From a virus: DNA of 55,774 bases. This document shows positions 23,566 to 31,295 of the stretch, piece by piece. The DNA lies in IMG/VR virus record IMGVR_UViG_3300033143_001114, positions 1 through 55,774 of that record; one strand, given 5' to 3'. Numbering within the stretch: the first letter of the stretch is position 1; every line of letters starts with the position of its first letter. The notes under the pieces are model-generated. The model saw only the letters and a list, made by a program, of their open reading frames with translations. It was not told the DNA's origin and did no database searches. The translations under genes and the position numbers were made by a program.

Positions 23566-25242
23566 ATGATTGAAGATGCAGTAAAATTAAGTAGACACCA
23601 AACATACCTAGGTAATCCTAAGCTAAAGAGAGAAGCGGTTGAGATTGCTTTCACTCAAGATCAGATTGATGAATATGTTAAGTGCCGTGACGACATAAGT
23701 TATTTTGTTAGAAATTATATGAAAATCACCCATGTTGACGATGGCCTTATTCCTTTTGAGATGTGGCCGTTTCAAGATGAGTTATTACATCACCTTGTAG
23801 ATAATAGATTCAGTATTGTAAACACTGCGCGTCAGGTAGGTAAAACAACTATCACTGTCGCTTTCTTGCTCCACTATATATTATTTAATGATTATAAGTC
23901 TGTAGGAATACTTGCCAATAAAGGAGCAACTGCTCGTGAGATCCTAAGCAGATTACAATTGGCTTATGAATGTTTACCTTATTGGTTGCAACAAGGTGTA
24001 ATTGAATGGAACAAAGGTTCAATTGAATTAGAGAATGGTTCTAATATACTGGCGGCGTCTACTTCAAGTGCTACTGTTCGTGGTTATTCATTCTCAACAA
24101 TATTTGTGGATGAAGCTGCTTTCGTATCAACCAACATATGGGAAGGTTTTTATAATTCAGTATATCCAACAATATCATCTGGTAAGCATACCAAGATTAT
24201 ATTAGTTTCAACTCCAAATAGCCTTAACCACTTCTACAAGCTGTTCACGTTTGCAGAAGCAGGTAAAAATGACTACAAGCCGTTCTCCGTCACTTGGAGA
24301 GACGTTCCTGGCAGAGACGAAGCTTGGAAGCTTGAGACAATTAGAAATACGAGTGAGGATCAGTTTTCACAAGAACATGATTGCCAGTTCCTTGGTTCTA
24401 CTAATACACTTATATCCTCTAAGAAGATCAGAGCACTTACTCCAATCACTGAAATATATAGAGATGATGAAGGTAAGTATAAGATGTTCAAGGCTCCTGT
24501 AGTTAATAAAGAAGAGCCTAAATTAAATCATACTTACATGCTGACCGCAGATGTGGCGAGAGGCCGTGGGATGGATTACTCAGCATTGTCCGTTGTAGAT
24601 ATAACTGAATACCCATTCGAGCAGGTGGCAACATGGAGGAGTAATAATGTTTCACCTCTAATGTTCCCAGACATTATTGCAAAGATTGCAACCGATTATA
24701 ATATGGCATATGTCCTGATTGAGAATAACGATGCTGGTGAAGAAGTTTGTAATATCCTCAACTACGAATTAGAGTATGAAAATATATTGTCACCTATGGC
24801 AGGGAAGAAATTTCAACTAGGAGTGAAGACAACAAAATCAGTAAAAAGATTAGGTTGCTCAAACTTCAAAGATCTTGTAGAGAAAGACAAGCTTATCATA
24901 TATGACGAAGACACTGTTAATGAGATAGCTGGTTTTGTTGCCAAGGGCGTTTCATATGAGGCAGATGGGGATGGGCACGATGATCTTGTTATGGGATTGG
25001 TGATTTTCTCATGGTTATCATCTCAGGAGTTCTTCAAGGAATTATCTGACAGTGATATGAGAAAAACATTATTTCAAGAGAACATTAAAAGGCTGGAAGA
25101 TGAATTAACACCCTTCGGCCACATAGATAAAGGACTTCAATCAGCACCTGGACAGGGCACTTTACCAGATACCTTCAAAGAAGATGGTGAAGTGTGGCAT
25201 ACCGTGGGTGGTGAGGATGATACAGGTTTTGGATCACTCTAA
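23566..25242 (+). CDS. 17: Terminase large subunit, T4 gp17-like
   Basis: 558 residues. The N-terminal ATPase has an adapted Walker A 'NTARQVGKTT' (~86-95), Walker B 'IFVDEAAF' (~178-185) and coupling motif 'ILVSTPNS' (~211). The C-terminal RNase H-like nuclease has 'TADVARGRGMDYSAL' (~327), 'IENND' (~386) and 'GDGHDDLVMG' (~465), supplying acidic residues for metal binding. It powers DNA packaging at the portal and cuts the concatemer. All key motifs are intact. Confidence 0.96.
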   Translation: MIEDAVKLSRHQTYLGNPKLKREAVEIAFTQDQIDEYVKCRDDISYFVRNYMKITHVDDGLIPFEMWPFQDELLHHLVDNRFSIVNTARQVGKTTITVAFLLHYILFNDYKSVGILANKGATAREILSRLQLAYECLPYWLQQGVIEWNKGSIELENGSNILAASTSSATVRGYSFSTIFVDEAAFVSTNIWEGFYNSVYPTISSGKHTKIILVSTPNSLNHFYKLFTFAEAGKNDYKPFSVTWRDVPGRDEAWKLETIRNTSEDQFSQEHDCQFLGSTNTLISSKKIRALTPITEIYRDDEGKYKMFKAPVVNKEEPKLNHTYMLTADVARGRGMDYSALSVVDITEYPFEQVATWRSNNVSPLMFPDIIAKIATDYNMAYVLIENNDAGEEVCNILNYELEYENILSPMAGKKFQLGVKTTKSVKRLGCSNFKDLVEKDKLIIYDEDTVNEIAGFVAKGVSYEADGDGHDDLVMGLVIFSWLSSQEFFKELSDSDMRKTLFQENIKRLEDELTPFGHIDKGLQSAPGQGTLPDTFKEDGEVWHTVGGEDDTGFGSL

Positions 25243-25253
25243 AGGTACAGAAT

Positions 25254-25261
25254 CATAAATA
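25254..25261 (+). promoter_or_regulatory. T4-type late promoter CATAAATA
   Basis: An NATAAATA box 12 bases after the terminase stop and about 85 bases before the sheath gene, which has AAGGAGAA at its ribosome site. Confidence 0.5.
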
Positions 25262-25309
25262 ATTACAGTTATTAACATGTGGAACTAAAAAATCTATATA
25301 TTTAGAAAA

Positions 25310-25326
25310 GGGGTAAGGAATACCCC
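25310..25326 (+). other. Leader hairpin before the sheath gene
   Basis: GGGGTA and TACCCC form a 6-bp stem with an AGGAA loop. No T-run follows, so it looks more like a 5' leader structure stabilising or tuning sheath mRNA than a terminator. Confidence 0.35.
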
Positions 25327-25345
25327 CAGATAAGGAGAATAAAAA

Positions 25346-26902
25346 ATGGGTTTCAGTTTATCAGCTTCTGTAAACGTAAAAGAACTTGACCTGACTACTA
25401 CTGTCCCTGCAGTTGCGACCTCAATAGGCGCAATGGTTGGTGATTTTGCTTGGGGTCCTGTAGAACAAGTTACACTTGTTGACAGCGAAAACAATCTTGT
25501 AAAACACTTCGGCCTGCCAGGTGAGACAAACTTTGTAGACTGGTTTTCAGCTTCAAACTTCCTTTCATACGCAAACAATCTTAAGTTAGTAAGAGCAGTT
25601 GGCGCACTTGCAGAAAATGCTGGTGACACTGACGGCATCTTGGTTAAAAACTTAGATGATTATGATTTGAATGGAACAAGTATTGATGCATCATTAAATA
25701 GCTTTGTTGCTAAGTATCCAGGTGTATTTGGAAACGGCATTGAAGTAGAACTAGCAGACAGCACGAACTTTGTTGGTTGGACACACGAGGCAGACTTTGA
25801 CTATGCTCCAACAGGTCAAGAGATATTTGTGGTTGTGTTGTTAGATGGTGACATTGTTGAAAAATTCACAGCATCTGAAGATGTTGCTGCAAAAGACTTT
25901 AATGGTAATAACAACTATATTGAAGAATTGTTAAATCGTACTTCTCAATATGTTTATGTTGTTATGGCTAACTTAGACACAGGTACAAATGGTTTCAGTT
26001 ACCCACTTGCTGGCGGATTAGACGATGCTCCAGGTGATTCAGAACGTATATTAGGTTATGATTTGTTTTCAAACTCAGACGATATAGACATTAGCTTGGT
26101 GATGCAGGCAGGTGCTTCTAGCGTAGTTGGTTTGTATATCAAAGACAATATTGCAGACTCACGTAGAGATTGTGTTGCATTCTTATCACCTGCTAAAGCA
26201 GACGTGGTAGGTTCATTAACAGCAGTAACAGATACAATCGCAACCAGAGATGGTTTTGGTTCAAGCTCTTATTGTGTTATGGATAGCAACTATAAATATC
26301 AATATGACAAATACAACGACAAATATCGTTGGTTGCCACTTAACGCAGACATCGCTGGCTTATGTGCTAGAACAGATGATGTTGCTGATCCTTGGTTCAG
26401 CCCAGGTGGTCCTAACCGTGGTCAAATTAAAAATACAATCAAACTTGCTTACAATCCTTCAAAAGCTGAAAGAGATGAGTTGTATAAGAATGCTATCAAC
26501 CCAGTTGTTACATTCCCAGGTGAAGGAACATTGTTGTATGGTGATAAAACATTACAAACTAAGCCTTCAGCGTTTGATAGAATCAATGTGCGTAGATTGT
26601 TCATTGTACTTGAAAAGGCAATTGCAACATTTGCAAAATACAGCTTGTTTGAATTTAACGATGTGTTCACACGCAACCGTTTCGTAAGTGCTGTAGAACC
26701 ATTCCTACGCAATGTTCAAGGAAGACGTGGTGTAGTTGATTTTAGAGTTATTGCTAACGAGACTAATAACACAGGCGAAGTAATTGACAGAAATGAATTT
26801 GTAGCTGATATTTATATCAAGCCTAACAGAAGCATTAACTTTATATACCTTAACTTCGTAGCTATTAAATCAGGCGTAACATTTGAAGAAATCATAGGCT
26901 AA
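25346..26902 (+). CDS. 18: Tail sheath protein, T4 gp18-like
   Basis: 518 residues. The start 'SLSASVNVKELDLTTTVPAVATSIGAMVGDFAWGPV' is typical of contractile sheath proteins, as is the C-terminal domain 'DRINVRRLFIVLEKAIATFAKYSLFEFNDVFTR' and the terminal 'KPNRSINFIYLNFVAI' (the handshake strands). It is shorter than T4 gp18 (659), lacking outer domains, as in marine relatives. It has its own late promoter and a hairpin after the stop, giving high single-gene expression. Confidence 0.95.
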   Translation: MGFSLSASVNVKELDLTTTVPAVATSIGAMVGDFAWGPVEQVTLVDSENNLVKHFGLPGETNFVDWFSASNFLSYANNLKLVRAVGALAENAGDTDGILVKNLDDYDLNGTSIDASLNSFVAKYPGVFGNGIEVELADSTNFVGWTHEADFDYAPTGQEIFVVVLLDGDIVEKFTASEDVAAKDFNGNNNYIEELLNRTSQYVYVVMANLDTGTNGFSYPLAGGLDDAPGDSERILGYDLFSNSDDIDISLVMQAGASSVVGLYIKDNIADSRRDCVAFLSPAKADVVGSLTAVTDTIATRDGFGSSSYCVMDSNYKYQYDKYNDKYRWLPLNADIAGLCARTDDVADPWFSPGGPNRGQIKNTIKLAYNPSKAERDELYKNAINPVVTFPGEGTLLYGDKTLQTKPSAFDRINVRRLFIVLEKAIATFAKYSLFEFNDVFTRNRFVSAVEPFLRNVQGRRGVVDFRVIANETNNTGEVIDRNEFVADIYIKPNRSINFIYLNFVAIKSGVTFEEIIG

Positions 26903-26907
26903 TATGT

Positions 26908-26929
26908 TGGTGGGAGTAATATCCCACCA
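26908..26929 (+). terminator. Hairpin after the sheath gene
   Basis: TGGTGGGA and TCCCACCA form an 8-bp stem with a 6-base loop just after the sheath stop. No clear T-run follows; a late promoter box starts two bases later. It may be a terminator or an mRNA end-protecting hairpin. Confidence 0.5.
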
Positions 26930-26930
26930 G

Positions 26931-26938
26931 TATAAATA
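26931..26938 (+). promoter_or_regulatory. T4-type late promoter TATAAATA
   Basis: An exact consensus 31 bases before the tail tube gene, directly after a hairpin, giving sheath and tube genes separate transcription units. Confidence 0.6.
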
Positions 26939-26961
26939 ATATAACAAGGAATATCAAGAAA

Positions 26962-27453
26962 ATGAATATAACAGATTTCAAGGGATCATTTAATGCGTTG
27001 GCTAAACCAACTCTTTACAGAGTATATGGTTTTGGTGCCGATCGACAGCTTGAATTTTTATGTAAGGCAGCACAACTACCAGGCGCAACCTTGGGAGTTA
27101 TTGAAGTTCCTTACATGGGAAGAAAAATCAAAGTTGCAGGTGATAGAACATATGCAGAGTGGACACCAACTATTATGGCTGACGACACTTTTGCACTTAG
27201 AACCTACTTTGAAGAATGGACAAACAAAATCAATTTGCCAGAAGGAAATACTGGTCAATCATCTGTAGAGTCTTACAAAGAAGATGGTTACATTGAACAA
27301 TTGACTGAAGACAACAAAGTTATTGCAATATATAAAATGATTGGCTGCTTCCCAACAGAAGTTGCTCCAATTGACGTGTCTTTTGAGTCTAACGATACTG
27401 TTGAAGAATTTACAGTAACACTCCAAATGGATTATTGGATTCGCGAAAAATAA
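26962..27453 (+). CDS. 19: Tail tube protein, T4 gp19-like
   Basis: 163 residues, exactly the length of T4 gp19. 'GALAKPTLYRVYGFG'-like residues near the N-terminus, 'FLCKAAQLPGATLGVIEVPYMGRKIKVAGDRTYAEWTPTI' and the C-terminal 'PTEVAPIDVSFESNDTVEEFTVTLQMDYW' are hallmark strands of the tube fold. It polymerises as hexamer rings inside the sheath. Confidence 0.95.
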   Translation: MNITDFKGSFNALAKPTLYRVYGFGADRQLEFLCKAAQLPGATLGVIEVPYMGRKIKVAGDRTYAEWTPTIMADDTFALRTYFEEWTNKINLPEGNTGQSSVESYKEDGYIEQLTEDNKVIAIYKMIGCFPTEVAPIDVSFESNDTVEEFTVTLQMDYWIREK

Positions 27454-27483
27454 GCTTTACCAATTAATAAATAGGATTGTTTA

Positions 27484-28866
27484 ATGAATTTATTTGGTTT
27501 TAACATAACTAAGTCTACAGCAGAGAAAGAAGAAAGTAAATTAAAATCTTTCATTGCTCCTGACGAAAATGATGCAGCGATTGAACTTGAAGGTGGAGTA
27601 GGTAATTATCAGTATAACGCCGACTTTGAATTAAGTTACAAAAGTGAAGAGCAGCTTGTTACCCATTATAGATCAATGGCTTTACAAGCTGATATTCAAG
27701 CCGCATTAGATGACATTGTTAATGATGCCATTTCGTTTGACTCTGACGGCAAGCCAGTAGAAGTTAACCTTGAGAAAACAAAGTTTTCAAAGAGTGTTAA
27801 GAATAAAATTAAAACTGAATTTGAAGAAGTTTTAAGGATCTTAAATTTCAATGAGTCAGGTGATGAACTATTTAGACAATGGTATGTTGATGGAAAACAA
27901 TATCATCATATTGTAGTTAATCCTGATAAAGAATCTGAAGGAATTAAGGATATCAGGTTCATTGATCCGCGTAACATTAAGAAAGTTAGGAATGTTGAGA
28001 AGAAGATTGTTGACGGTGTTGAGGTAATTGCTTCAACAGATGAGTTTTTCATATATGAAGAGCGTACAAAAGAACGCGGCACCAAACAACAACTTCAAAT
28101 AGATCCTAAAGCGGTTGTATATACCCACTCAGGTTTATATGACGATGAAAAGAATGTTATGTTGTCTTATATGCATCAGGCAATTAAACCTTTCAATCAG
28201 TTAAAGTCACTTGAAGATTCAGTTGTTATTTACAGATTATCAAGAGCCCCTGAACGTAGAATATTTTATGTAGACGTTGGCAACTTACCAAAGACTAGGG
28301 CTGAAGAATACCTTAAGTCTGTAATGAGCAAGTACCGCAATAAGATTGTGTACGATGTTAATACTGGTAATGTAAAAGATAACGTTGCACATAGATCAAT
28401 GCTAGAAGATATTTGGTTGCCACGTAGAGAAGGTAGCCGTGGAACAGAAGTATCAACTTTAGAAGGTGGTCAAAACTTAGGCGAGATGGATGATGTTAAT
28501 TATTTCCGTCAAAAGCTATACGCTTCACTAAGGATCCCACTAACAAGACTTGATCAAGAAGCAACGGTTAGTATAAGTAGAGCAAGTGAAATATCTCGTG
28601 ATGAAATTAAATTTTCAAAATTCATAGAGAAATTACGTAAGAAGTTTGCACGTTTATTTTATAGACTACTTAAAACACAACTTATCCTTAAGAACATTAT
28701 CACTGAGGATGATTGGGATAAACATAAAGAAAACATCCTTTTCAACTTCACCTCAGACATGCATTTTGCTGAATTGAAAGAAGCAGAGATTATGTCAGAA
28801 AGAGTTGAGATGCTTGGCAACATGGAAGATTATGTTGGTAAATACTTTTCAATTGCTTATGTATGA
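27484..28866 (+). CDS. 20: Portal protein, T4 gp20-like, lacking its usual C-terminal tail
   Basis: 460 residues. 'YKSEEQLVTHYRSMALQADIQAALDDIVNDAI' near the N-terminus, 'FIDPRNIKKVRN', 'LSRAPERRIFYVDVGNLPK', 'AEEYLKSVMSKYRNKIVYD' and 'LPRREGSRGTEVSTLEGGQNLGEMDDVNYF' are diagnostic of gp20. It forms the 12-mer portal for packaging. The frame stops at '...VGKYFSIAYV', whereas relatives continue for roughly 15 residues into '..EIxEMDKQI'-type sequence and an acidic tail. That tail appears as a separate frame starting in the stop codon (ATGA). Confidence 0.93.
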   Translation: MNLFGFNITKSTAEKEESKLKSFIAPDENDAAIELEGGVGNYQYNADFELSYKSEEQLVTHYRSMALQADIQAALDDIVNDAISFDSDGKPVEVNLEKTKFSKSVKNKIKTEFEEVLRILNFNESGDELFRQWYVDGKQYHHIVVNPDKESEGIKDIRFIDPRNIKKVRNVEKKIVDGVEVIASTDEFFIYEERTKERGTKQQLQIDPKAVVYTHSGLYDDEKNVMLSYMHQAIKPFNQLKSLEDSVVIYRLSRAPERRIFYVDVGNLPKTRAEEYLKSVMSKYRNKIVYDVNTGNVKDNVAHRSMLEDIWLPRREGSRGTEVSTLEGGQNLGEMDDVNYFRQKLYASLRIPLTRLDQEATVSISRASEISRDEIKFSKFIEKLRKKFARLFYRLLKTQLILKNIITEDDWDKHKENILFNFTSDMHFAELKEAEIMSERVEMLGNMEDYVGKYFSIAYV

Positions 28867-29030
28867 TGGATAAACAAATTAAAGACGAAGAAGAAGCTGG
28901 CCTGAACGACGATGATGAAGATGATGGTGGTGGTGGCGGTGGAGACTTTGGCGGCGGTGGTGATGAAGAACCAGCCGATGAAAAACCAGATGATGGTGAA
29001 GAAGATGAAAAACCAAGCGGTGAAGAGTAA
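28866..29030 (+). CDS. Detached portal C-terminal tail (acidic, glycine-rich)
   Basis: 54 residues: 'MDKQIKDEEEAGLNDDDEDDG', a Gly-rich stretch, then an acidic Pro/Lys tail to 'KPSGEE'. Start ATG shares ATGA with the portal stop, so coupled translation is plausible. 'MDKQIKDE' is the sort of sequence that follows 'EIKE' near the end of gp20 in T4-like phages. I therefore read it as the severed portal terminus, split by a small out-of-frame deletion or by a sequencing indel. Confidence 0.6.
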   Translation: MDKQIKDEEEAGLNDDDEDDGGGGGGDFGGGGDEEPADEKPDDGEEDEKPSGEE

Positions 29031-29371
29031 TGCCTGATAAAGAAGCTAAAATTAAAGATGCAGTAGCCGAAGCCCTTGCTATAAAAAAGGAAGAGCGTTT
29101 AGCCACACTTAAGAAAATAGGTGTGATTGTAGGTATTGTTATGGCAGTAGGTGGCGCCTTATGGGGTTCTGCTCAGGCAGCTATTTATTATCACTTGGAT
29201 GAAAGATATGTTCAAGTTGCATCATATGTTGACGCTAAGAAGCAAGAACGTATTGCCTTCTTGAATGATAAAATATTTATTTTAACATTTAAAGTTAATA
29301 GTGGAACAGCATCTCCAATAGAACACGCTCTATTAGAACGCTATAAAAACGAATTAATAAATTTACATTAA
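29030..29371 (+). CDS. Single-pass membrane protein in the head cluster
   Basis: 113 residues. A basic helical N-terminus (EALAIKKEERLATLKK) precedes a hydrophobic segment at ~27-50 (IGVIVGIVMAVGGALWGSAQAAIYY), then a helical tail (KQERIAFLNDKIFILTFKV). It overlaps the preceding stop by one base (TAATG). Membrane proteins are not standard in the T4 head cluster; a role in attaching prohead assembly to the host membrane (as T4 gp40 or YidC assist) is only a suggestion. Confidence 0.5.
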   Translation: MPDKEAKIKDAVAEALAIKKEERLATLKKIGVIVGIVMAVGGALWGSAQAAIYYHLDERYVQVASYVDAKKQERIAFLNDKIFILTFKVNSGTASPIEHALLERYKNELINLH

Positions 29372-29388
29372 GACTAGGACATTAAAAA

Positions 29389-29547
29389 ATGGCTAAGAAA
29401 GATATGGCAGTAACCAAAATCAAATCACCTGCTGATTTTAAACAAACTATCGCAGATAGGCTTGATGAAAAGTCTATCACAGCACTTGAAGCACTTAGAG
29501 TAAGTCTTTCAAATAAAGTGCTAGAGAAGGCGTCTAATGACAAGTAA
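29389..29547 (+). CDS. Small prohead core-like protein (gp67-like candidate)
   Basis: 52 residues, too short for routine detection. 'KIKSPADFKQTIADRLDEKSITALEALRVSLSNKVLE' is a helical segment of the type seen in gp67-class prohead core proteins of marine T4-like phages ('F..I...L..K...ALE..K..V'). ATG is preceded by AGGA about 10 bases upstream. It overlaps the next gene by 11 bases. Assignment rests on position and pattern. Confidence 0.5.
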   Translation: MAKKDMAVTKIKSPADFKQTIADRLDEKSITALEALRVSLSNKVLEKASNDK

Positions 29548-30016
29548 AATCAAAAATTTAATTGATTTTTTAAGTAGCGATAAAACATCGCCCGCAGATG
29601 CCCTTGACGTTTTTAATGACGTTATGAAAGAGAAGTCAGACGAAGCTATTGATAGTCTTAGACAGCTTGCTTTTGAAGGTGTTACTGAAGAAGATGAAGA
29701 AGATCAATATGAGGAATGTGATTGCGAGGAAGGCGATGAAGATTGTAACTGCGAAGAAGTTGTTACAGAAGCTGGCCGAAAGATCGTAGTTAAAGTTGAC
29801 TCAAAAGGTAAACGTCGTAAGAAGCTTGTTTGTGGTCCAGGTAAAAAGAGTAAGGATGGTAAATGCGTTGTTCAAAAATCATCTGAAAAAATTGCTCGTA
29901 AGAAAGGATTGAAGAAAGCTGTACGCTCGAAGAAGGCTGGTGGTGCAGGAGCGAAACGTAAAGCTAACATTAAGAGAAATAAAGCTCTTAAAAAACGTAA
30001 GTCTCAAGGATTGTAA
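29537..30016 (+). CDS. Bipartite prohead core protein with a basic C-terminal part
   Basis: 159 residues. Residues ~1-50 are gp67-like helical sequence (IKNLIDFLSSDKTSPADALDVF). Residues ~50-76 are very acidic with Cys (EECDCEEGDEDCNCEE). A potential gp21 site 'VVTE|A' follows (~75-79). The remaining ~81 residues are extremely Lys/Arg-rich (SKGKRRKKLVCGPGKKSKDG, then KKRK at the end), suited to bind DNA. Cleavage would release a basic peptide inside the head. Role inferred from composition and place between portal and protease. Confidence 0.55.
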   Translation: MTSKIKNLIDFLSSDKTSPADALDVFNDVMKEKSDEAIDSLRQLAFEGVTEEDEEDQYEECDCEEGDEDCNCEEVVTEAGRKIVVKVDSKGKRRKKLVCGPGKKSKDGKCVVQKSSEKIARKKGLKKAVRSKKAGGAGAKRKANIKRNKALKKRKSQGL

Positions 30017-30017
30017 A

Positions 30018-30260
30018 ATGCCAAGTTTAGAACAACAATCAAAATCATTAATGGAAGGCGAAATCCTTAAAGAAAAGATTGCATCTACTAAAGCTGTTAA
30101 GAAAGAGTTAGGTAAGATGTTAAGTGTGATGGGTAAGATGAACGATAAGGTTGCTATGGAATTTGATGATTATATGGATAATAATTCAATACAAAAGATT
30201 TTAAGAAATATAGAAGATCTTGAAAGTACAATTATAAGTGTTGGACACAAATTAAAATAA
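30018..30260 (+). CDS. Small prohead core-like protein (gp68 position)
   Basis: 80 residues counted from the ATG that has AAGGA seven bases upstream; an in-frame GTG-type extension to 29940 lies wholly inside the previous gene and is not favoured. It is entirely helical (KEKIASTKAVKKELGKML, IQKILRNIEDLESTIISV). Position between gp67-like and gp21 genes matches T4 gp68. Sequence similarity is not demonstrable by eye. Confidence 0.5.
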   Translation: MPSLEQQSKSLMEGEILKEKIASTKAVKKELGKMLSVMGKMNDKVAMEFDDYMDNNSIQKILRNIEDLESTIISVGHKLK

Positions 30261-30271
30261 GGGAATATAAT

Positions 30272-30571
30272 ATGTCAAGTTTACAAGATGCAATTAAAAA
30301 TATTGGAAAACCAAAAGTTGATCCAATGGTTAAAGAGATAATTGAACACGAATTGTTCATTGAAAATCTTGCATATGGTTCAGAACCAGTAAACCCAGAA
30401 CAAACAAAAACAGAACGCGATTACTCTGCACAAGATATGGCTTGGAGCCTTATCAATACTGCAAGACGACTACGCGGCACGGAAGCAGATGATGCTGAGA
30501 TAATGAAAACTGTTAAAGAGCTTATGACACTTATACATAAGAACCTAACAGATCAAGGAATCAAGGTATAA
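30272..30571 (+). CDS. Unknown head-cluster protein
   Basis: 99 residues, helical. 'QDMAWSLINTARRLRGTEADDAEIMKTVKELMTLIHKNL' is an amphipathic region; the N-terminus is mixed (KVDPMVKEIIEHELFIENL). It sits two bases before the protease gene, so it is co-translated with it. Likely a core or regulatory component of the prohead; no known motif. Confidence 0.5.
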   Translation: MSSLQDAIKNIGKPKVDPMVKEIIEHELFIENLAYGSEPVNPEQTKTERDYSAQDMAWSLINTARRLRGTEADDAEIMKTVKELMTLIHKNLTDQGIKV

Positions 30572-30573
30572 AA

Positions 30574-31227
30574 ATGAAGCTGATCACAGAAATAAACGAA
30601 AATACAGAATTACTTACTGAAGGTAAGGGTAAAGATAAAAAATATTTCGTTGAGGGTATATTCCTTCAAGGTGGTATTAAAAACCGTAATGGACGTGAAT
30701 ATCCAGTAGAAACACTTATGAAAGAAGTGTCTCGCTACAATGCTCAATATGTAAAGCAGAATAGAGCGTTTGGTGAATTGGGTCATCCTGAAGGTCCTTC
30801 AATCAACTTAGATCGTGTATCACATATGATCACCAGTTTGAAGAAGGAAGGTAATGACTTTGTTGGTCGTGCCAAGGTTATGGACACACCATACGGTAGA
30901 GTAGTAAAGAATTTCATTGATGAAGGTGCTAAGTTAGGTATATCCTCACGTGGGATGGGTAGCATTAAAAAGGAAGGTAATAGGAATGTTGTTCAAGATG
31001 ACTTTTATCTTGCAACTGCAGGAGACATTGTTGCTGACCCTTCAGCCCCAAGCGCCTTTTTAAATGGTATTATGGAAGGAAAAGAATGGATCATGGAAAG
31101 CGGCGTCCTGATTGAAAAGGATGTTGAAGATTACAAAAAGCGTATAAATGCAGCAAGTAGATCTGTTTCAAGGGAAACTGAGAAAGAGATGCTGGCGGTA
31201 TTTGAGAGTTTCATAAATAAACTCTAA
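30574..31227 (+). CDS. 21: Prohead protease, T4 gp21-like
   Basis: 217 residues, near T4 gp21 (212). The herpesvirus-assemblin-type fold is shown by 'YFVEGIFLQGGIKNRNGREYP', the catalytic His in 'GELGHPEGP' (~69-71) and the catalytic Ser in 'LGISSRGMG' (~122-127). The enzyme cuts scaffold, capsid and internal proteins after L/I-x-E during maturation and then itself; 'LLTE|G' at its N-terminus is a possible self-site. The targets proposed here include the island genes at 19999-21594. Confidence 0.92.
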   Translation: MKLITEINENTELLTEGKGKDKKYFVEGIFLQGGIKNRNGREYPVETLMKEVSRYNAQYVKQNRAFGELGHPEGPSINLDRVSHMITSLKKEGNDFVGRAKVMDTPYGRVVKNFIDEGAKLGISSRGMGSIKKEGNRNVVQDDFYLATAGDIVADPSAPSAFLNGIMEGKEWIMESGVLIEKDVEDYKKRINAASRSVSRETEKEMLAVFESFINKL

Positions 31228-31238
31228 ACAAGCAAATT

Positions 31239-31246
31239 TATAAATA
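31239..31246 (+). promoter_or_regulatory. T4-type late promoter TATAAATA
   Basis: An exact consensus 12 bases after the protease stop, 50 bases before the scaffold gene, whose ribosome site is AGGAGC. Confidence 0.6.
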
Positions 31247-31295
31247 TAATTTATAATACAATTATAACAACAGGTATCTAGATTAGGAGCAAAAT

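Noticed and set aside
27466-27473. AATAAATA as a late promoter for the portal gene
   Set aside because: It ends 10 bases before the ATG, so a transcript starting there would lack the ribosome binding site. The same reasoning excludes 5675-5682.
29940-30017. Extended N-terminus of the gp68-position protein
   Set aside because: The extension lies wholly within the preceding gene and the ATG at 30018 has a good ribosome site.
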